Of a stretch of 64,000 nt of DNA, positions 59,287 to 64,000 are shown piece by piece. A program made the position numbers and the translations under genes. Each line of letters opens with the position of its first letter. Within the stretch, counting starts at the first letter, position 1. The notes beneath the pieces are model-generated. The model saw nothing but the letters and a program-made list of their open reading frames with translations, ran no database searches and was not told the origin of the DNA. Source of the DNA: Anaerolineales bacterium (GTDB lineage Bacteria; Chloroflexota; Anaerolineae; Anaerolineales; Villigracilaceae); contig JAFGCG010000191.1 in the NCBI GenBank assembly GCA_016932715.1, forward strand, positions 44,075 through 108,074, written 5' to 3'.

Positions 59287-59940
59287 ATGCCTGATGCAGA
59301 TAAAATTGGAAAACTCTCACGTCGATGGTCAAAAGTCTATAAAGAGGTTTGCGAGGGGCATTTCGATAGTGCCTCACTCGCAGATGCTGCTATGGATCCA
59401 CTACGGAAAGATATTGAGGACTATGGAAATCTTCCTATTTATTTCCTCAAAGATGCATCAAATCGACTCGAAGACCTTAGAAATAACCCATTATTTCTTC
59501 CTGTTCACGATTGGAGTGAAGAAGATCGTTTTATTCGTGATTTGAAATTTTCTTATGTGCAAAAATCTCGGTTTAACCAACGAGGAATTGACCTAGCCAT
59601 ATCCGCATATAAAGAGGTTGTACACAATTTCAGAAATGGTCAAATCATAGATGGAAACTTGAATGAAGTATTGATTGGCAAATATATCCGCCGGATTTAT
59701 GATGGCAATTTTACCGACTTAGTACCTCGTATGCTCGGAAATCAAGTGAACCCAGATTGGGAAGGGATTAGCGATCGACTTCATGAAATGGATGTTTTAA
59801 TTGATGAGAAGATCGATTCCGTCGCACCTCAAATAGCCAAAAAAGATAGTGTAAAGCGTTTGAGAATAAGATCACGCTCCGTTCTCCAAAAAATAATCTC
59901 AATTAAAGATGATGTTTTTAGCCTTGGAAATAGCAGATGA
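59287..59940 (+). CDS. Unknown helical protein, first gene of the candidate defence operon
   Basis: A 217-residue, mostly helical, charged protein with no recognised domain. Text such as KIGKLSRRWSKVYKEVCEGHFD, RFNQRGIDLAISAYKEVVHNFRNG, NEVLIGKYIRRIYDGNFTDLVPRML and a basic C-terminus (VKRLRIRSRSVLQKII) suggests a nucleic-acid- or partner-binding role. CGGAG precedes ATG 59287. Its stop overlaps the next start as ATGA, indicating stoichiometric expression with the QueC-like protein. Residue 2 is Pro, not Gly, so it does not look like the N-terminal-Gly partners reported for some QueC-like defence enzymes. Confidence 0.7.
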   Translation: MPDADKIGKLSRRWSKVYKEVCEGHFDSASLADAAMDPLRKDIEDYGNLPIYFLKDASNRLEDLRNNPLFLPVHDWSEEDRFIRDLKFSYVQKSRFNQRGIDLAISAYKEVVHNFRNGQIIDGNLNEVLIGKYIRRIYDGNFTDLVPRMLGNQVNPDWEGISDRLHEMDVLIDEKIDSVAPQIAKKDSVKRLRIRSRSVLQKIISIKDDVFSLGNSR

Positions 59941-61325
59941 AAAACTTTAAGTTTGACTACACTTTTTCATTTAGTCCTATTCAGAATCAATACACTCAAG
60001 TAATGATGTTCGACCACTTGAGTGATAGGCAGGATAGTTTTAGTATTTTGATAGATGACAGTGCCTTGTCAGTTGATGGGTTCTCAAATGTTCCTTCATA
60101 CAGTGCTGATCTAGTTGATTTGGCGATTGCTATTCATGCAGTCGATAGACTGATCAAGAGACAGGGTAATAAATCTCTTTCTTTTTCTGTTAAGGTTCCG
60201 ATTAGAAATTGCGAACATTTTGTTGACAGGGATGTGGCTAGTCTTTTGGCAAAAGTCCTTGAATGGTATACCAATGACTATTGGTATTTCGAATTCTCTC
60301 AACGGGATGTTTTGGGACGTGATGTCGAAATGGAATCCCAATTCCCATGGCGAAACTTGCCATCAAAAAACGTTGAGGTGGCGTTATGGAGTGGAGGGTT
60401 AGATTCTTTATCAGGATTGTATACTCGATTGTCTAATAATTTGGAAACCTATCATGTGCTTGTTGGCACGGGCAGTAATTCCCATGTTCACAAAAAACAA
60501 GAGTTGATCGCTCGCGCAATAGATCAGTCGTTTCCTGGAAAAACTCGATTAATTCAAATTCCTTATCGTTGGTCAAATACCCCGTTGTCTGAAAAAAGTT
60601 TTGGGCAACGTTCGCGAGGATTGGTTTTCATGTTAATTGGTTCTGCATGTGCATATCGTATCGGTTTTAATTCTTTGTTTGTATATGAGAATGGAGTGGG
60701 AGCAATAAACTTGCCATATTCCAAAGCTGAAGTCGGAGTGGATCACGCAAAATCTGTTCATCCCTTGTCTTTGTTACGTGTTGGCGAATTGGTTTCTACC
60801 ATTTTGAATACCCGATTTCAATTTAATAATCCCTTTTGGTTATGGACTAAGGCGCAAATGGTGAAAAGCCTACTTGCGAATGATGATATAGGCTTAATAA
60901 AGCTTTCTTCTTCATGCGACAGAGCCCGCAGGCTGCAAAGAGGTATTACGCAGTGTGGTATGTGTACTTCTTGTTTGTTGCGCAGGCAATCACTGGCAGC
61001 CTTAAAAATTGACGACCCATCTCTTTATGAGAATAACAGTCATATTAACAAGCATGCTCCACATTTGTGTGCTATGCAATTTCAGGTGAACCGAATACGA
61101 GAGTTATTAGAACACGACGATCCATGGTTAAGCTTGTCAAAAGAATATCATGATTTGGATGATATTGTGGATCAAATTTCAAGGCAAGATGGACAAGAAA
61201 TTCTCGATCTGAGACAGCAGGTTATTAAATTGTATTCAAGATATGTGGATGAGTGGAAACTGTTTGAAGAGTATATTGAAAAAAACGCTTCAAGTGATGT
61301 AGTTACCTACGCATCATCACAATAA
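59937..61325 (+). CDS. QueC-like PP-loop ATPase in a defence context
   Basis: A 462-residue protein. The PP-loop ALWSGGLDSLSGLY lies near residue 151, and a QueC-type zinc site is seen in SSSCDR then TQCGMCTSCLLRRQS (about 330-350). True QueC (7-cyano-7-deazaguanine synthase) has about 220 residues, so this one has about 140 extra N-terminal and 110 extra C-terminal residues. That shape is known for QueC-like proteins of defence systems such as QatC and Cap9. No queuosine or preQ0 pathway genes are nearby. It overlaps the previous gene (ATGA) and lies 35 bases before the XRE-ImmA gene. Proposed role: ATP-dependent modification of a partner or nucleobase. Confidence 0.8.
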   Translation: MKNFKFDYTFSFSPIQNQYTQVMMFDHLSDRQDSFSILIDDSALSVDGFSNVPSYSADLVDLAIAIHAVDRLIKRQGNKSLSFSVKVPIRNCEHFVDRDVASLLAKVLEWYTNDYWYFEFSQRDVLGRDVEMESQFPWRNLPSKNVEVALWSGGLDSLSGLYTRLSNNLETYHVLVGTGSNSHVHKKQELIARAIDQSFPGKTRLIQIPYRWSNTPLSEKSFGQRSRGLVFMLIGSACAYRIGFNSLFVYENGVGAINLPYSKAEVGVDHAKSVHPLSLLRVGELVSTILNTRFQFNNPFWLWTKAQMVKSLLANDDIGLIKLSSSCDRARRLQRGITQCGMCTSCLLRRQSLAALKIDDPSLYENNSHINKHAPHLCAMQFQVNRIRELLEHDDPWLSLSKEYHDLDDIVDQISRQDGQEILDLRQQVIKLYSRYVDEWKLFEEYIEKNASSDVVTYASSQ

Positions 61326-61360
61326 ATCTGGCTAATTCCGATTTGGGAAGGATGATCGCA

Positions 61361-62572
61361 ATGGAAGAAAATATTCTTGACAAACTTGATATGCGTAAGT
61401 TGGGGCGTGAATTACAACTGGCGCGCACGAAAAGAGGTTTGACGCAAGCGGATGCCGCTCAGATACTTGATGTTGCTCGTACAACGATAACTGCCATAGA
61501 AAAAGGAGAACGGCGCCTTAAAGCCGATGAGTTAATTAAGTTGGCTCGAGCCTATGGCCGACAGGTAACCGACTTTGTTAGACAGCGTCCACAGATCGAG
61601 CCATTTCAAGTACAGTTTCGCGGCCCATATCTGCGCGACGAGGATGAAGATAGCGAAATTTCAAAGTATATTGATCAATTGGAAGAATTCTCTCGAGATT
61701 ATCTTGAACTTGAACAAATCACCAATTCTCCACTTGTTAAGAAATATCCAAACGAGTACACCATTGATGGAATTAGAGTTGATTTGGCTGCAGAAGATGT
61801 GGCTAATCAAGAAAGAAAACGTCTTGGTTTAGGCGATGGCCCTATACCAATTCTTCGGGATATTTTGGAACAAGATGTTGGACTGCGTATATTCTACTTG
61901 CCAATCAAACCATCCAAGTATTCTGCTATGTATTTATATGATCACGAGTTAGGAGGATGTATAGGCATAAATCTCTTGCATCCAGAGGAACGGCGAAGAT
62001 GGTCTCTTGCCCATGACTATGGACATTTCCTGGCACACAGATATAAGCCAACGATGTTCGTAATAAACAATTACCAACGAGTGCCTCAGAGCGAACAGTT
62101 TGCAGATTATTTTGCGGCTTGTTTTCTTATGCCAAATAGTGGTTTGACGATGCGCTTTAATGACCTTCGTAAGACCAAAGAGAAGATTGTGGTTGCAGAC
62201 TTATGTATGCTTGCGAATTTTTATGGTGTGTCGGTAGAGGCATTAACGTTACGGTTGGAAGATTTAAAATTAATTCCTACTGGTATATGGGATAAACTCC
62301 AACAGGGCGGTTTCAAAGTTCGAGAAGCTCAAGCTCAGCTTGGTCTTGGTGAAATACCAAGCCAAGATAGCCAGTTGCCAATTCGATACCAGAATTTGGC
62401 AGTGCTCGCATTTGAACAAGGTTTAATTACCGAAGGGCAGTTTTCTCATTATTTGAGAACTGATAGACTTTCGGCACGAAGCATAGCAGAGAACCTGCGT
62501 AGACAAAGAAGCCAAACCTCAGGTATCAATAGCGAGATTGACCTTGATCTAACTGAATCAATTAATATTTAG
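61361..62572 (+). CDS. XRE helix-turn-helix plus ImmA/IrrE-family metallopeptidase-like protein
   Basis: A 403-residue protein. Residues about 10-70 form an XRE HTH (LGRELQLARTKRGLTQADAAQILDVARTTITAIEKGERRLKADELIKLARAYG). The C-terminal part has the ImmA/IrrE domain: RRWSLAHDYGHFLAHRY (about residue 217), where the zinc motif HExxH reads HDYGH, and SEQFADYFAACFLMP, the usual third-ligand region. The Glu-to-Asp change may weaken or alter proteolysis. ATG 61361 has GGAAGG at a 9-base spacing and is preferred to ATG 61352. Such proteins often act as antitoxin or sensor repressors that are cleaved, or cleave, on stress. Confidence 0.85.
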   Translation: MEENILDKLDMRKLGRELQLARTKRGLTQADAAQILDVARTTITAIEKGERRLKADELIKLARAYGRQVTDFVRQRPQIEPFQVQFRGPYLRDEDEDSEISKYIDQLEEFSRDYLELEQITNSPLVKKYPNEYTIDGIRVDLAAEDVANQERKRLGLGDGPIPILRDILEQDVGLRIFYLPIKPSKYSAMYLYDHELGGCIGINLLHPEERRRWSLAHDYGHFLAHRYKPTMFVINNYQRVPQSEQFADYFAACFLMPNSGLTMRFNDLRKTKEKIVVADLCMLANFYGVSVEALTLRLEDLKLIPTGIWDKLQQGGFKVREAQAQLGLGEIPSQDSQLPIRYQNLAVLAFEQGLITEGQFSHYLRTDRLSARSIAENLRRQRSQTSGINSEIDLDLTESINI

Positions 62573-62581
62573 GATGGAAAT

Positions 62582-63148
62582 GTGTCTATCAATGATGCCT
62601 TTTCACACGATTGCATAATTCTGGATGCCTGTTGCATCATAAATCTCTTCGCCTCGCGGCAAATGAGACCTGTTTTGGAGACGATTCCGAGAAGTCTCTC
62701 TGTAGCAGCTTATGTAAAGGATCACGAAGTTCTTAGTGTGTATTCTGGCCCAATTGATAATGTACACGTAACATCTGAATTAATTAACTTGCAACCCCTG
62801 ATTGATGAAGAATTGTTGCTTTTAGTGGACATTGAAACCGAAGCTGAAGAGAACACTTACATTAATTTTGCGGAAGGACTTGATGACGGCGAAGCTGTTA
62901 CTGGCGCTATTGCAATAAACCGAAATTGGGCAATAGCTACGGATGATTCTGCATCTGTGAGATTGTTTCAACGTCGTGCACCTCATATTGCTTTAATTTC
63001 AACGTTGGATTTAGTGAAATATTGGGCTGATACTGCCAAGCCAAATGAAGACATTATTCGTGAAACTCTGCTTAATATTAGAGTAAGAGGAAGATATGCG
63101 CCTCATCCAAAGCATCCAATATGGGGGTGGTGGCAAAAATTCAGTTGA
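62582..63148 (+). CDS. PIN-like domain protein (putative toxin or nuclease)
   Basis: A 188-residue protein. IILDACCIINLFAS near the start gives the first acidic residue of a PIN fold; LDDGEAVTGAIAINRNWAIATDDSASVRLFQRR supplies the central acidic residues, and ISTLDLVKYWA the final region. This matches PIN-domain proteins often encoded next to XRE-ImmA proteins. The start is GTG 62582, 9 bases after the previous stop, with AGGATGG upstream. It likely is an RNase-type effector whose action is restrained by the ImmA protein. It is the last gene before a terminator at 63202. Confidence 0.75.
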   Translation: MSINDAFSHDCIILDACCIINLFASRQMRPVLETIPRSLSVAAYVKDHEVLSVYSGPIDNVHVTSELINLQPLIDEELLLLVDIETEAEENTYINFAEGLDDGEAVTGAIAINRNWAIATDDSASVRLFQRRAPHIALISTLDLVKYWADTAKPNEDIIRETLLNIRVRGRYAPHPKHPIWGWWQKFS

Positions 63149-63201
63149 AATCATTCGTAAGAGTTGTGCCTGCCGTGACATGGGAGTCCCGCTGAACAAA
63201 A

Positions 63202-63240
63202 ACCTGACAGGCTTACTGAATGCCTGCCAGGTTTGTTTGT
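63202..63240 (+). terminator. Terminator of the defence operon
   Basis: ACCTGACAGGC (63202-63212) and GCCTGCCAGGT (63222-63232) pair with one mismatch, followed by TTGTTTGT. Confidence 0.82.
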
Positions 63241-63421
63241 AACTCATTCCTCACACTGCTTCACAGGCTGGGGTTTTGGCGGGCTGAGCCGCCGGAGAAT
63301 GCCCTTCGCCTGCAGAAATGGGGATTCCATTTATTCTGACAGTATCTTTTCGTACACGACAAACTCCTTCAGCACGGCCGGGACGATCCATGCGTATTCT
63401 GCGCGCAGGGCATTGTCTGCA

Positions 63422-63901
63422 CTAATCGTCTTCTTCGTCCAGGTCCAATTTACGGGCGATGTAGTTTTCGTAATCAGGGACCAGGCGGTCGTATTCGCCG
63501 TCCATGAGGGGGGAGGAGATCATGAAATCAGCGGAGGATCGATTGCAGGCAATGGGAATATTCCAGACAACTGCCATGCGCAAAAGCGCTTTTACATCGG
63601 GGTCGTGGGGCTGGGGTTCGAGCGGGTCCCAGAAAAAGATGAGGAAATCGATCTTGTTCTCGACGATCATGGCGCCGATCTGCTGGTCGCCTCCCAGGGG
63701 TCCGCTTTTGAAGGTTACGATGTCCAGACCAAGTTCCTGTTCCAGGATTTTCCCTGTCGTGCCGGTTGCAAATACCTGATGGTGAGATAGAAGAACGAGG
63801 TTGTATTTTGCCCATTCCACCAGGTCTCGCTTTTTATTGTCGTGTGCGACCAGGGCTATTTTCTTGTCATGTTCCATGGGGATCTTTTTATGAGCGATCA
63901 T
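63422..63901 (-). CDS. mgsA: Methylglyoxal synthase
   Basis: A 159-residue enzyme that converts dihydroxyacetone phosphate to methylglyoxal, a bypass of lower glycolysis under phosphate limitation. [21 protein letters not shown] is the start, [10 protein letters not shown] the phosphate loop, and [15 protein letters not shown] holds the catalytic Asp; [42 protein letters not shown] matches the E. coli enzyme closely. AAAGGAG lies 9 bases before ATG 63901, which is preferred to a frame opening at 63979. The C-terminus is acidic (LDLDEEDD). Confidence 0.95.
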   Translation of the reverse strand: MIAHKKIPMEHDKKIALVAHDNKKRDLVEWAKYNLVLLSHHQVFATGTTGKILEQELGLDIVTFKSGPLGGDQQIGAMIVENKIDFLIFFWDPLEPQPHDPDVKALLRMAVVWNIPIACNRSSADFMISSPLMDGEYDRLVPDYENYIARKLDLDEEDD

Positions 63902-64000
63902 CGAATGTTGCTCCTTTGTCAAGAACGGAAGGAAATGTCCACAAATCGCCGGTTTAAAAAGTCCACTTTTAAACGACAATCGTGTCCAGTGGGATTTGTT

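Noticed and set aside
59937..61325. Queuosine biosynthesis QueC or a complete QatABCD system
   Set aside because: The protein is about twice the length of QueC, no queD/queE/queF is nearby, and neither an ATPase (QatA) nor a TatD nuclease (QatD) is encoded in the operon.
63330..63421. Possible short minus-strand peptide (ADNALRAEYAWIVPAVLKEF...) after mgsA
   Set aside because: It has no clear start codon or ribosome site and lies in a different frame from mgsA; it could be the end of a broken gene, but the evidence is too thin.

Overview
The window reads as one contiguous piece of a GC-rich bacterial chromosome. Gene content (glucosyl-3-phosphoglycerate synthase, a seven-subunit Mrp antiporter, PII-like c-di-AMP receptor-type proteins, PT-rich lipoproteins, many intergenic palindromic repeats) suggests an environmental Chloroflexota lineage such as Anaerolineae. 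That placement is an inference from gene content, not a phylogeny. No rRNA, tRNA, CRISPR array or intact insertion sequence was seen.

Layout. 1-4.0 kb: N-terminal part of a class A penicillin-binding protein, a MaoC hydratase and a large (alpha/alpha)6-type glycosidase. 4.2-31 kb is dominated by ion and osmotic homeostasis. It holds a CaCA cation exchanger, a five-gene cluster (B12-domain protein, opine-type dehydrogenase, two asparagine-synthetase-like enzymes, UPF0316 membrane protein), a glucosylglycerate cluster (GH13 phosphorylase, (alpha/alpha)6 hydrolase, GT4, and two Usp domains fused to a GpgS-type transferase), a CBS-mnhABCDEFG operon on the minus strand, and a CBS / ArsB-NhaD permease / CPA2 antiporter / PII-like / two DUF970 c-di-AMP-receptor-type operon. 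Three of these units share an extended -10 promoter motif (TGGTATAAA).

31-42 kb: panC, a small conserved protein, ssb, an orphan beta-class DNA methyltransferase, an EamA exporter, and a long minus-strand acyl-CoA carboxylase operon (carboxyltransferase, biotin carboxylase, biotin carrier, MaoC, CitE-like lyase). 42-58.7 kb: phosphatase, thrB and thrC, SGNH-like lipoprotein, mutS2, GH99-like secreted enzyme, DEAD-box helicase with a possible leader RNA, two-FAS1 lipoprotein, nitroreductase, YkvA, YciH/SUI1, gamma-glutamyltransferase. 59.2-63.2 kb: a visibly AT-rich four-gene operon (unknown helical protein, QueC-like PP-loop enzyme, XRE-ImmA/IrrE protein, PIN-like protein) that looks like an acquired defence or toxin-antitoxin-type module. 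63.4-63.9 kb: mgsA.

Two signals stand out. The first is the QueC-like/ImmA/PIN operon as a candidate undescribed defence system. The second is a widespread class of short-period repeat arrays (exact 7- or 8-bp steps, often with a reverse-complement arm) that differ in sequence between loci, occur between genes, and also sit in frame inside the biotin carboxylase, carboxyltransferase and mutS2 genes. A third is the B12/opine dehydrogenase/paired AsnB-like cluster, which may make an unknown amidated, opine-like solute.
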